64,000 bases of DNA from Caulobacter sp. (GTDB lineage: Bacteria; Pseudomonadota; Alphaproteobacteria; Caulobacterales; Caulobacteraceae), in NCBI GenBank assembly GCA_030678995.1, contig JAUXTQ010000047.1:1-64000 (forward strand), read 5' to 3'. Positions 54,281-61,993 of the stretch are shown here, in pieces. The notes beneath the pieces were generated by a model. The model was not told the origin of the DNA. It saw only the letters and a list, made by a program, of their open reading frames with translations, and searched no databases. The position numbers were made by a program, and so were the translations under genes. Within the stretch, counting starts at the first letter, position 1, and each line of letters begins with the position of its first letter.

Positions 54281-56394
54281 TGATGCGACGCCTCGTACTG
54301 GCCCTGACCATGACCGCAGCCGCCCTGACCGCCACCGCCGCCGCCGCCCAGGCCGCCGACGATCCGTTCGCCTGGATGGAGGAGATCGAGGGCGAGCGCG
54401 CCATGGCCTGGGCCCGGGCCGAGAACGCCCGCTCCCTGCCGGTGCTGCAGAACGACCCGCGCTACGCCGGCCTGCGTGAGAGCGCCCTGACCTTCCTGCA
54501 GGCCAAGGATCGCATTCCGACGGTCGGCTTTTCCGGCGACGGCGGCCTGCGCAACTTCTGGCAGGACGCCGTGCATGTCCGCGGCCTGTGGCGGCGGACC
54601 TCGATGGAGAGCTACCGCGCCGCCGAGCCGGCCTGGGAGACGATTCTCGACGTCGACGTTTTGGCCAAGGCCGAGGGCCAGAACTGGGTCTACAAGGGCG
54701 CGAGCTGCCTGGCGCCGCGGGACCGCTATTGCCTGGTCCAGCTGAGCAACGGCGGCAAGGACGCGGTGACCTTGCGCGAGTTCGACACGGTCACCCGGAC
54801 CTTTGTCGAGGGCGGCTTCGTCTCGCCCGACGGCAAGCAGAACGTCGCCTGGCTGGACGAGGACACCCTGCTGATCGCCCGCGACTGGGGGCCCGGCACG
54901 ATGACCAAGTCGAGCTACCCCTTCGTGCTGAAGACCTGGAAGCGCGGAACGCCGATCGAGCAGGCGAGCGAGATCTATCGCGGCACGGCGGACGACGTCT
55001 CGGTCTCGCCCTTCGTCCTGCGCGACGCCGACGGCAAGGTGCAGGCTGTGATGGCCGTACGCAGCCCCAGCTTCTTCGAGTCCGAGTATTTCCTGATCAC
55101 CGACACGGGGCCGGTGAAGCTGCCCTTCCCGCTGCGGAGCTCCGTGCAGGGCCTTGTCGGCGGCCAGCTGGTGTTCACGGTGGAGGAGGATTGGCCCGCG
55201 CAGCACCTCAAGCAGGGCGACCTGGCGTCGATCGACCTGGCGGCGCTGAAGGGCGATCCGGCGCGGGCGTCGGCGGTGCTCATCCTGCGCCCGACGGCCA
55301 GCCAGTCGATCGAACAGGTCAACATCAGCCGCAACAAGCTGATCGTCGGCCTGAACGAGAACGTCACCGGCCAGGCCTGGGTCTATACCCCGGCCGCCGG
55401 CGGAGCCGGCCCGACCACCTGGTCCGGCGTCCGGCTGGACCTGCCGGCCAATGTGACCATCGGCGTGGGCTCGGCGTCCGACCTGGACGACCGGGTGTTC
55501 TTCACCGTCACCGGCTACCTGACCCCCAGCACCCTGTGGCTGGGCGACGCCGCCAGCGGCAAGCTGGAGAAGATCAAGTCCCTGCCGCCCAAGTTCGACG
55601 CCTCGACCCATGTGGTCGAACAGTACTGGGCCACCTCGAAGGACGGGACGAAGGTCCCCTACTTTGTCGTGCGGCCAAAGGACCTGAAGTACGACGGCCA
55701 GGCCCCGACGCTGCTGTACGCCTATGGCGGCTTCCAGCAATCGATGAAGCCCGGCTATTCCCCCGCGGTGGGCAAGCTGTGGCTCGAGAACGGCGGCGTC
55801 TATGTGGTGGCCAACATCCGCGGCGGCGGCGAGTTCGGCCCCGGCTGGCACGAGGCCGGCCTGAAGGCCAACCGCCAGAGGGTCTATGACGACTTCTTCG
55901 CCGTCTCCGAGGACCTGATCGCCCGCAAGATCACCTCGCCCCGGCGCCTCGGCATCATGGGCGGCTCCAACGGCGGCCTCCTCATGGGCGTGGCCCTGAC
56001 CCAGCGGCCGGAGCTGTACAACGCCATCGTCATCCAGGTGCCGCTGTTCGACATGCTGAACTACACCCGCATCGGCGCCGGCGCCTCCTGGGTCGGCGAA
56101 TACGGCGATCCGGCCATCCCGGCGGAGCGGGCCTGGATCGCCGCCTATGACCCCTACAGCAACCTGCGGGCGGGCAGGCCGTATCCCACGGTGTTCCTCG
56201 AGACCTCGACCAAGGACGACCGGGTTCACCCGGCGCACGCCCGCAAGGCCGGCGCGCGGCTGGCGGCGCTGGGCTACAGTTATCTGTATTATGAGAACAT
56301 CGACGGCGGGCACTCCGCGGCGGCCAACCTCAACGAGACGGCCACCCGCTATGCGCTGGAATTCACCTACCTGATGCAGCGGCTGGTGGATTGA
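54280..56394 (+). CDS. prolyl oligopeptidase-family serine peptidase (S9A), copy 2
   Basis: Also 704 residues, with a signal peptide (about 1-26, ending AQA). The catalytic Ser563 (GGSNGGLLMG), Asp near 647 (TSTKDDRVHPA) and His678 (IDGGHSAA) fall at the same positions as in copy 1, and much of the propeller matches, so this is a tandem duplication followed by divergence. The substrate loops differ, for example IQVPLFDMLNYTRIG here against VESPLLDMMRYHLLP. The start at 54280 shares a base with the copy 1 stop codon; an ATG one codon later is equally possible. Confidence 0.92.
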   Translation: MMRRLVLALTMTAAALTATAAAAQAADDPFAWMEEIEGERAMAWARAENARSLPVLQNDPRYAGLRESALTFLQAKDRIPTVGFSGDGGLRNFWQDAVHVRGLWRRTSMESYRAAEPAWETILDVDVLAKAEGQNWVYKGASCLAPRDRYCLVQLSNGGKDAVTLREFDTVTRTFVEGGFVSPDGKQNVAWLDEDTLLIARDWGPGTMTKSSYPFVLKTWKRGTPIEQASEIYRGTADDVSVSPFVLRDADGKVQAVMAVRSPSFFESEYFLITDTGPVKLPFPLRSSVQGLVGGQLVFTVEEDWPAQHLKQGDLASIDLAALKGDPARASAVLILRPTASQSIEQVNISRNKLIVGLNENVTGQAWVYTPAAGGAGPTTWSGVRLDLPANVTIGVGSASDLDDRVFFTVTGYLTPSTLWLGDAASGKLEKIKSLPPKFDASTHVVEQYWATSKDGTKVPYFVVRPKDLKYDGQAPTLLYAYGGFQQSMKPGYSPAVGKLWLENGGVYVVANIRGGGEFGPGWHEAGLKANRQRVYDDFFAVSEDLIARKITSPRRLGIMGGSNGGLLMGVALTQRPELYNAIVIQVPLFDMLNYTRIGAGASWVGEYGDPAIPAERAWIAAYDPYSNLRAGRPYPTVFLETSTKDDRVHPAHARKAGARLAALGYSYLYYENIDGGHSAAANLNETATRYALEFTYLMQRLVD

Positions 56395-56412
56395 GGCGCC
56401 GGGGAATGTCCC

Positions 56413-56970
56413 CTACGCCCGCTCCACCGCCGCCGCCGCCGCGTCGAGGGCGTCGCAAATCACTTCGATCTGTTCCTTGCTGAGCGCTCCGCCGGTGGTC
56501 TTGAGCCTGAGCGCATTGCGCAGGTTTTCCCGCGCCCGCAGGATCTGCGGCGAGAAGGCGGTGCTGGCGGCGGCGGCCTCGGCCATACGCTGGAAGATGC
56601 CGGCGGTCTGGCCCTCGTTGGCGCGCAGATGCGCCTCGCCCTCGGTCGTGATGGTGTAGAGCTTGCGCCCGCCGGCCGCGTCGGCGGCGGTGACGAAGCC
56701 CATTTCCTCCAGCCAGGTCAGGGTCGGATAGACCACGCCGGGGCTGGGCGAATAGGCGCCGCCGGCCTGTTCCTCGACTTCCTTGATCAGCTCGTAGCCG
56801 TGGCGCGGCTGATCGGCGATCATCCGCAGAATGACCAGCTTGAGGTCGCCGTGGTCGAAGAACCGCCCGAAGCGGCCCTTGCCGCGCATGTGGTTGCGCA
56901 TGTGTCCGCCAAAGCCGTGGCGGCCGAAACGATGGTGGTTGTCATGATTGAAGCCAAAGTGGCGATGCAT
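56413..56970 (-). CDS. His-rich PadR-family regulator, YqjI-like
   Basis: A 185-residue PadR regulator. The first 41 residues are His/Arg/Gly-rich (eleven His), a probable metal-binding extension. The winged helix follows at 42-115 (GDLKLVILRMIADQPRHGYELIKEV and PSPGVVYPTLTWLEEMGFV), then a coiled dimerisation helix. The same plan, including FFDHG-DLKLVIL, is found in the E. coli nickel/iron sensor YqjI. No ferric reductase gene like yqjH is nearby. Three TAGATATRTCGGA repeats directly upstream suggest autoregulation. Confidence 0.87.
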   Translation of the reverse strand: MHRHFGFNHDNHHRFGRHGFGGHMRNHMRGKGRFGRFFDHGDLKLVILRMIADQPRHGYELIKEVEEQAGGAYSPSPGVVYPTLTWLEEMGFVTAADAAGGRKLYTITTEGEAHLRANEGQTAGIFQRMAEAAAASTAFSPQILRARENLRNALRLKTTGGALSKEQIEVICDALDAAAAAVERA

Positions 56971-56983
56971 ATCTGATCCTTTC

Positions 56984-57043
56984 TAGATATATCGGATTGT
57001 TAGATATGTCGGATTGGCGCGATGTCAAGTTAGATATATCGGA
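56984..57043 (-). promoter_or_regulatory. three operator-like repeats upstream of padR
   Basis: Three direct copies of TAGATATRTCGGA occur at 56984-56996, 57001-57013 and 57031-57043, two identical and one with a single change. Spacing is 17 and 30 bases (centre to centre), about one and a half to three helical turns. The GATATATC core is itself palindromic. They begin 14 bases before the padR start codon and run back to the end of the neighbouring LytTR gene. This AT-rich block stands out in GC-rich DNA and is the likely PadR operator overlapping its promoter. Confidence 0.75.
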
Positions 57044-57046
57044 AAT

Positions 57047-57865
57047 TTAGTTCGGAGCGACGAGCGCGGCCGCGAGGCTGGACCGGAAGCTGCGGCTGAG
57101 GCGCAGCTCGGCGCCGGTCCTGAGGCGGATCGTGGCGTCGCCGCCGCCGAGGGGCTCGACCTCGACGATGCGGTCGATGGCGACGATGGCGCCGCGGTGG
57201 ATGCGCACGAACCGGTCCGGGTCGAGCCTGGCCGCGAAGGCGGTGATTGTGTCGCGGATCAGATGGGAGGTCGCGCCGGCGTGCAGGGCGAGGTAGTTGC
57301 CCTGGGCCTCGATCCAGTCGATCGACTCGACATCCAGCAGCAGCGTGCGGCCGCGGGCCGAAACCGCGACCCGGGTCAACCAGTCCGTCGACGGCGCGGG
57401 CGTTTCCGCGTTGAGCCGACGCAGGAACCGCGCGGCGTGCATGATGGCGATGAGGCCGGCCATGCAGAAGACCAGCAGAAGGCCGTTGGCGATCAGGTTG
57501 ACGCGAAACGCCTGCGCCAGGGTCCGGCGTTCGCTGGGCAGAACCGCCGCCGCCACCAGGCAGGATAGGACGATCAGAACCACCGAGATCGCCGTGCTGC
57601 CGAGGGTGTGAACGACCGTGTTGCGCCAGCGCCTGGGTCCCTCGATGGGGAAACGGCGGATCAGGACCATCAGAACCGGCGTCGCCGAGGCGCCAAGCAG
57701 GCTGGCGATGAAGATCCGAAGGGCCTCCATGTCCCAGGCGAGCGCCCGGCCCGCATTCGCCGCGCGAAGCAGATTGCCCGGCTCAAGCACCAGCAGGAAG
57801 GCCAGCCAGTAGAGAAAGCCCAGGCCGAGCTCGCGGGCGATCTGCGGGGCGGACGAACGAGGCAT
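57047..57865 (-). CDS. membrane-bound LytTR transcriptional regulator
   Basis: A 272-residue protein with four hydrophobic helices (about 13-32, 48-68, 85-108, 122-145) and a C-terminal LytTR domain (170-270; DWIEAQGNYLALHA and RFVRIHRGAIVAIDRI). Like the protein at 30307 it has no receiver domain. It probably senses at the inner membrane and regulates genes directly. Neighbours are padR downstream and a carboxylesterase divergent by 150 bases, which is one possible target. The partner sensor or ligand is unknown. Confidence 0.85.
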   Translation of the reverse strand: MPRSSAPQIARELGLGFLYWLAFLLVLEPGNLLRAANAGRALAWDMEALRIFIASLLGASATPVLMVLIRRFPIEGPRRWRNTVVHTLGSTAISVVLIVLSCLVAAAVLPSERRTLAQAFRVNLIANGLLLVFCMAGLIAIMHAARFLRRLNAETPAPSTDWLTRVAVSARGRTLLLDVESIDWIEAQGNYLALHAGATSHLIRDTITAFAARLDPDRFVRIHRGAIVAIDRIVEVEPLGGGDATIRLRTGAELRLSRSFRSSLAAALVAPN

Positions 57866-58015
57866 GGCGTCAGTCTTCGACCGGCGGTGCGCGCCTGTCT
57901 ACCGGTCTCGGCCGGCGGAATGTGACAGACCGTACACCTGGCGGGACGGGCCGCGTGGCGCGCCCCGGGGCCGGCGGGCCAGAATTTGAGCCTCAACCGC
58001 CCCGGAGACGCCATC

Positions 58016-59554
58016 ATGAGATATTTCCTCGCCGCCGCCCTTGTCGCCCTCCTGGCCCTCGCGAGCCCGGCGGCCGCCCAGGTCGTGCGGATCGACAGTG
58101 GACAGCTGCGAGGCCGGAACGGGGACGAGGTGACCGCCTACCTGGGCGTTCCCTACGCCGCGCCGCCGGTGGGCGCCCTGCGCTGGCGCGCGCCGGGGCC
58201 CGCCCCGGCCTGGCCGGGCGTCCGCCGTGCTGACGCCTTCGCGCCCGCCTGCCCGCAGACCGGCGTCTCGATGCCGGGCGAAACGCCGCCGAAGTCCAGT
58301 GAGGACTGCCTCTATCTCAATGTCTGGACGCCGGCGAAGCGATCGGGCGAGCGACTGCCGGTGATGGTCTTCATTCACGGCGGCGGCCACACCAACGGCG
58401 CCACGGCCATGCCGCTCTATGCCGGCGACCGTCTCGCCCGGCGCGGCGTGGTGGTGGTCACCGTGGCCTACCGTCTCGGGGCGCTCGGATTTCTGGCCCA
58501 TCCCGAGCTGACCGCCGAGTCCGGTCGAGGCAGCTCTGGCAACTACGGTCTGATGGACCAGGTGGCCGCGCTGGAATGGGTCAAACGCAACATCGCGGCC
58601 TTTGGCGGCGACCCTGGACGGGTGACGCTGTTTGGTCAGTCATCGGGCTCCATGTCGATCAGCGCCCTGATGACTTCGCCGCGAGCGGTTGGCCTGTTCC
58701 AGGGCGCCATTGGTCAGAGCGGTGGGCTGTTCGAGCCATTGCAGCTTGCGCCGGGCTATCTGCTGGCCAACGCCGAGCGGGACGGCGCCGCGTTCGGCGC
58801 TCGCCTGGGCGCGGGGTCCCTGGCCGCGCTCCGCGCCCTGCCCGCCGACAGCCTGTTGGCCGGGGGAGGCAGCTTTCATCCGGTGATCGAGCCCTGGCTG
58901 CTTCCGCAGTCGCCCTACGACGTCTTCGCCGCCGGACGGCAGCACGACATCCCGGTGCTGATCGGCTGGAATGCCGAGGAGGCGCGGGCCCTGACCGACC
59001 TGCGGCCCGTGACAGCGGCGGCGTTCGACACCGACATCGCCGCGACCTTCGGCGCCCTGCCGCCAGCGCTGCTGTCCGCCTATCCCCATGCGACCGATGA
59101 TGAGGCGCGTCGGGCCCGGGGGGATTTCGAGCGCGACCTGCGGTTCGGCTGGGACATGTGGGCCTGGGCGCGGCTTCAGGCCGGGCAGGGCCGGACAGCC
59201 TTTGTCTACAATTTTGCCCAGCGGCCGCCCTTCCCGGAGGACTCGGCGCGGGCCGGCTGGGGCGCGAGCCACTTCGCCGAACTCTGGTACATGTTCGATC
59301 ACCTGAATCAGGAGCCGTGGGCCTGGACTGGAGGCGACCTGCGGTTGGCGGACGCGATGGCCAGCTACTGGGTCAACTTCGCCAGGACGGGTAACCCCAA
59401 TGGACCGGGCTTGCCGCACTGGCCCGCCTATACCGGGGAAGCGCCGCACGTGCAGCGGCTCGCCGACCCGGTAACGACCGGTCCCGCAGAAGGATTGCCG
59501 GGCCTGATGGTGTTCGACGCGGTGTACGCGGCCGTTCGCGGCAGCGGCGGCTGA
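58016..59554 (+). CDS. exported type-B carboxylesterase
   Basis: A 512-residue carboxylesterase with a signal peptide (1-22, ending AAA). FIHGGGHTNG (119-128) is the oxyanion hole, EDCLYLNVW (96-104) is the family signature, and the nucleophile Ser209 lies in FGQSSGSMS, where Gln replaces the usual Glu of GESAG. A catalytic His is expected near 425 (WGASHFAELWYMF, SHFAE). It hydrolyses esters in the periplasm or outside. The ATG at 58016 has GGAG upstream. It ends one base before the oxyR stop codon, head-on. Confidence 0.9.
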   Translation: MRYFLAAALVALLALASPAAAQVVRIDSGQLRGRNGDEVTAYLGVPYAAPPVGALRWRAPGPAPAWPGVRRADAFAPACPQTGVSMPGETPPKSSEDCLYLNVWTPAKRSGERLPVMVFIHGGGHTNGATAMPLYAGDRLARRGVVVVTVAYRLGALGFLAHPELTAESGRGSSGNYGLMDQVAALEWVKRNIAAFGGDPGRVTLFGQSSGSMSISALMTSPRAVGLFQGAIGQSGGLFEPLQLAPGYLLANAERDGAAFGARLGAGSLAALRALPADSLLAGGGSFHPVIEPWLLPQSPYDVFAAGRQHDIPVLIGWNAEEARALTDLRPVTAAAFDTDIAATFGALPPALLSAYPHATDDEARRARGDFERDLRFGWDMWAWARLQAGQGRTAFVYNFAQRPPFPEDSARAGWGASHFAELWYMFDHLNQEPWAWTGGDLRLADAMASYWVNFARTGNPNGPGLPHWPAYTGEAPHVQRLADPVTTGPAEGLPGLMVFDAVYAAVRGSGG

Positions 59555-60448
59555 TCACACTCCCCGCAGCACCTCCGCCAGCATCCTCCCCTCCGCCGCG
59601 CGGCTCGAGCCCGCCCGCCAGGCCACGACGATCTCGCGGGTCGGGTGGTCGGCCTGCAGCGGGCGGGTGGTGACGCCGACGTGCTCGGTCAGGCCGGCGT
59701 TGACCGCCATGGCCGGCAGGAAGCTGACCCCCAGGCCCGAGCCGACCATCTGCACCAGGGTCGGCAGGGATGTCGCGGCGAAGGTCTCCTCGTCGGTGGA
59801 TTTCGGCGGCTCAAGCCCGCAGGCGGCCAGGGCGTGGTCGCGCAGGCAGTGGCCGTCCTCCAGCAGGATCAGGTCCCGGGGCGACAGGTCCTCCGGATTG
59901 ACCCGGCTCTGCTTGAGGATCGGGTGGCCGTCCGGGGCGGCGGCCAGCAGCTCGTCGTCCTCGACATGCGCCCAGGCAAGGCCCGTCATGTCGTAGGGCA
60001 GGGCGATCAGGGCCGCGTCCAGGGCGCCGGCCTTGAGCGAGGCGATCAGCCGGTGGGTCAGGTCCTCGCGCAGGAACAGCCGCAACTTGGGGAACTGTCT
60101 GCGCAGCGCCGGCAGGGCGCGCGGCAGCAGGAAGGGCGCCACCGTGGGAATGACGCCCAGCCTGAATCGGCCGGCCAGCGGCTGGCCGGCGCCCTGGGCG
60201 GCCTGGACCAGATCGTCGGTCTGTTCGAGGATCGTCCGCGCGCGGCGCACGGCCTCCTCGCCGGCGGCGGTCAGGATCACGCCCGAGCGGGCCCGATCGA
60301 CGACCGGCGCGCCAAGGATCCTCTCCAGCTCGGCGATGCCGGCCGACAGGGTCGGCTGGGTGACATGGGCCGCCTCCGCCGCCCGGCTGAACGAGCCGTG
60401 GTCGGAGAGGAGCTTGAGATACTGCAGCTGTCGGATCGTCGGGAGCAT
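59555..60448 (-). CDS. oxyR: hydrogen-peroxide sensor OxyR (LysR family)
   Basis: A 297-residue LysR-type regulator. The winged helix is at 4-62 (FSRAAEAAHVTQPTLSAGIAELE as helix-turn-helix). In the sensing domain Cys201 and Cys210 lie nine residues apart (DGHCLRDHALAAC), the same spacing as the peroxide-sensing Cys199/Cys208 pair of E. coli OxyR. Peroxide would form the disulfide and switch on target promoters. It is divergent from ahpC across 138 bases that contain an inverted-repeat operator candidate. Confidence 0.93.
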   Translation of the reverse strand: MLPTIRQLQYLKLLSDHGSFSRAAEAAHVTQPTLSAGIAELERILGAPVVDRARSGVILTAAGEEAVRRARTILEQTDDLVQAAQGAGQPLAGRFRLGVIPTVAPFLLPRALPALRRQFPKLRLFLREDLTHRLIASLKAGALDAALIALPYDMTGLAWAHVEDDELLAAAPDGHPILKQSRVNPEDLSPRDLILLEDGHCLRDHALAACGLEPPKSTDEETFAATSLPTLVQMVGSGLGVSFLPAMAVNAGLTEHVGVTTRPLQADHPTREIVVAWRAGSSRAAEGRMLAEVLRGV

Positions 60449-60466
60449 GAGGCATCATAGACCCAC

Positions 60467-60496
60467 CCAATCGAACCGGAAAGAACAATCGATTGG
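60467..60496. promoter_or_regulatory. candidate OxyR operator between oxyR and ahpC
   Basis: CCAATCGA (60467-60474) and TCGATTGG (60489-60496) form a perfect 8-bp inverted repeat with a 14-base spacer, in the 138-base gap shared by the divergent oxyR and ahpC genes. LysR regulators bind such dyads near the promoters they share. It is 18 bases upstream of the oxyR start, so it would cover the oxyR promoter and activate ahpC from a distance. Assignment is inference. Confidence 0.5.
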
Positions 60497-60586
60497 ATTT
60501 GTAGGCGGCCAGCCCCTACATCCTCCTCATCGGGCGACGGACCCCTCGCCGCCCCACAGGTTCAACACCCTCAAGGAGATCGAAGT

Positions 60587-61147
60587 ATGCTCGGCGTTGG
60601 TCAAAGGCTTCCGGAGTTCAAAATCGTCGGCGTGAAGCCCGGCTTCATGCGGCACGAGGAGAACGGCGAAAGCGCGTTCGAAACCGTGACGAACGACAGT
60701 TTCCCCGGTCAGTGGAAGGTCATCTTCTTCTATCCGAAGGACTTCACCTTCGTCTGCCCGACCGAGATCGCCGAGTTCGCCCGGCTGAACAGGGACTTCG
60801 CCGACCGTGACACGGTGGTGCTGGGCGGCTCGACGGACAACGAGCACAGCAAGCTCGGCTGGCGCCGCGAACACCCCGATCTGCACCAGCTGCCGATCTG
60901 GAGCTTCGCCGACAACAGCGGCAAGTTCGCCCGCGCCCTGGGCGTGCTCGACGAGGACGAAGGCGTCGCCCAGCGGGCCACCTTCGTGGTCGATCCCAAC
61001 GGCGTCGTGCAGCACGTCTATGTCACCAACCTGAACGTCGGCCGCGCGCCGGCCGACACCCTGCGGGTGCTCGACGCCCTGCAGACCGACGGACTCTGCC
61101 CCTGCAACCGCTCCGTCGGCGGCGACACCCTCGACCTGGCCGCCTAG
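60587..61147 (+). CDS. ahpC: alkyl hydroperoxide reductase subunit C (peroxiredoxin)
   Basis: A 186-residue 2-Cys peroxiredoxin. The peroxidatic Cys57 lies in FYPKDFTFVCPTE, and Cys171/Cys173 in LCPCNRS near the C-terminus are the resolving pair, as in the AhpC/AhpD-type enzymes. It reduces H2O2 and organic peroxides. Neither ahpD nor ahpF follows it, so its electron donor must be encoded elsewhere. The divergent oxyR is its likely activator. Confidence 0.95.
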   Translation: MLGVGQRLPEFKIVGVKPGFMRHEENGESAFETVTNDSFPGQWKVIFFYPKDFTFVCPTEIAEFARLNRDFADRDTVVLGGSTDNEHSKLGWRREHPDLHQLPIWSFADNSGKFARALGVLDEDEGVAQRATFVVDPNGVVQHVYVTNLNVGRAPADTLRVLDALQTDGLCPCNRSVGGDTLDLAA

Positions 61148-61189
61148 GCCACACCAACACGCGGCCCCTGCCCCCCAGGGTCGCGTCGT

Positions 61190-61235
61190 CGGGAGCTCCG
61201 CGCCTTAGGTCCCTCCGGATGGCGCGGGGCTCCCG
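61190..61235 (+). terminator. terminator hairpin after ahpC
   Basis: CGGGAGCTCCGCGCC (61190-61204) pairs with GGCGCGGGGCTCCCG (61221-61235), 15 bases with one G-U pair, around a 16-base loop. A T-rich run CTCCTTTC follows shortly (61238-61246). It lies 42 bases after the ahpC stop and is the best rho-independent terminator seen in the window. Confidence 0.7.
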
Positions 61236-61270
61236 GTCCCTCCTTTCAGCACGTGGCGGCCCCACGATCC

Positions 61271-61298
61271 GGGACAGACACCGAAGGGTGTCTGTCCC
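61271..61298. terminator. GGGACAGACACC palindrome at a stop codon
   Basis: GGGACAGACACC (61271-61282) and GGTGTCTGTCCC (61287-61298) are perfect 12-bp arms around a GAAG loop. The last base belongs to the stop codon of the minus-strand SRPBCC gene. The arm is identical to that of the palindrome at 12730-12758, which likewise overlaps a stop codon. Confidence 0.7.
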
Positions 61299-61828
61299 TA
61301 TTGCGCCTTCCCCGTCTCCACGAAGCTCTTCAGCCGCTTCAGCTGGCCGCCGATGACCTGGTCGAACAGGGCCGCGCCGGCGACCATCTCGGGACGCAGG
61401 CCGCCGGCGTTGTAGGTCTGGACGACCTCGGTGCCGCCTTCGACCGCCTTGAGGGTGAAAGTCAGGGCGCCGCTGGCGCCTTCGTCCTGCAGCGGGCCGA
61501 AGTCGCCGTTGATGCGGAACAGCTGGTTTGGCCAGGCCAGCACCACCTCGCCGTGCTTGACGCCGCCGCCCTTGGGAAACCGCTCGCAGAAGCAGGCCCC
61601 CGGCTCCAGCGCGATGGTCATGTTGGCCGCGTCGCCGGTGTAGGTGTGCTGGCTGTCCCACCACTTGCCGATCTGGCCGAGGGCGGCATAGACCGTCTCC
61701 GGCGGGGCGGCGATGACCACGCGGTTCTCCAGCCGGATCCCGGCGGCCCAGGTCGACTTGACCTCCGCCTGGGCCAGCCCGGCGGTTCCCAGCACCGCGG
61801 CGACAGCGGCGATCAGCGCGATCCTCAT
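61298..61828 (-). CDS. exported SRPBCC (START/AHSA1-like) protein
   Basis: A 176-residue protein with a signal peptide (1-21, ending AQA). The SRPBCC fold opens with NRVVIAAPPETVYAALGQIGKWWD and closes in a helix with FDQVIGGQLKRLKSFVE; a CFCERFPKGGG segment holds two Cys. Polyketide-cyclase/AHSA1-type folds bind hydrophobic ligands; being periplasmic it is not a chaperone co-activator. It is not adjacent to any obvious partner, ahpC being on the opposite strand. A second exported SRPBCC protein at 39872 is only distantly similar. Confidence 0.7.
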   Translation of the reverse strand: MRIALIAAVAAVLGTAGLAQAEVKSTWAAGIRLENRVVIAAPPETVYAALGQIGKWWDSQHTYTGDAANMTIALEPGACFCERFPKGGGVKHGEVVLAWPNQLFRINGDFGPLQDEGASGALTFTLKAVEGGTEVVQTYNAGGLRPEMVAGAALFDQVIGGQLKRLKSFVETGKAQ

Positions 61829-61891
61829 GGCGAGGCCTCCCCCTTGTGTACGGGGAGCGAACCACGAGTTGAACGGTCAATCAAGGGCATT

Positions 61892-61978
61892 GGGGACTGG
61901 ATTTGGTGTCCCTTGGGACACCATTTCCTGTCCCCGAACAGTGGAACCGGGACAGCTAATCGTGTCCCAAGGGACACG
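61892..61978. repeat. inverted pair of GTGTCCC palindromes
   Basis: GGTGTCCCTTGGGACACC (61905-61922) and CGTGTCCCAAGGGACACG (61961-61978) are two perfect 8-bp hairpins with 2-base loops, in inverted relation to each other. The first is embedded in a longer imperfect palindrome starting GGGGAC (61892) and ending GTCCCC (61936). The element separates murI (stop at 61994) from the SRPBCC start. It belongs to the GGGGACA palindrome family by its termini. Confidence 0.65.
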
Positions 61979-61993
61979 AAAAGCAGCCCCGCC

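Noticed and set aside
54253..56313. 686-codon minus-strand frame
   Set aside because: Antisense to the second prolyl oligopeptidase; composition is that of a shadow frame.
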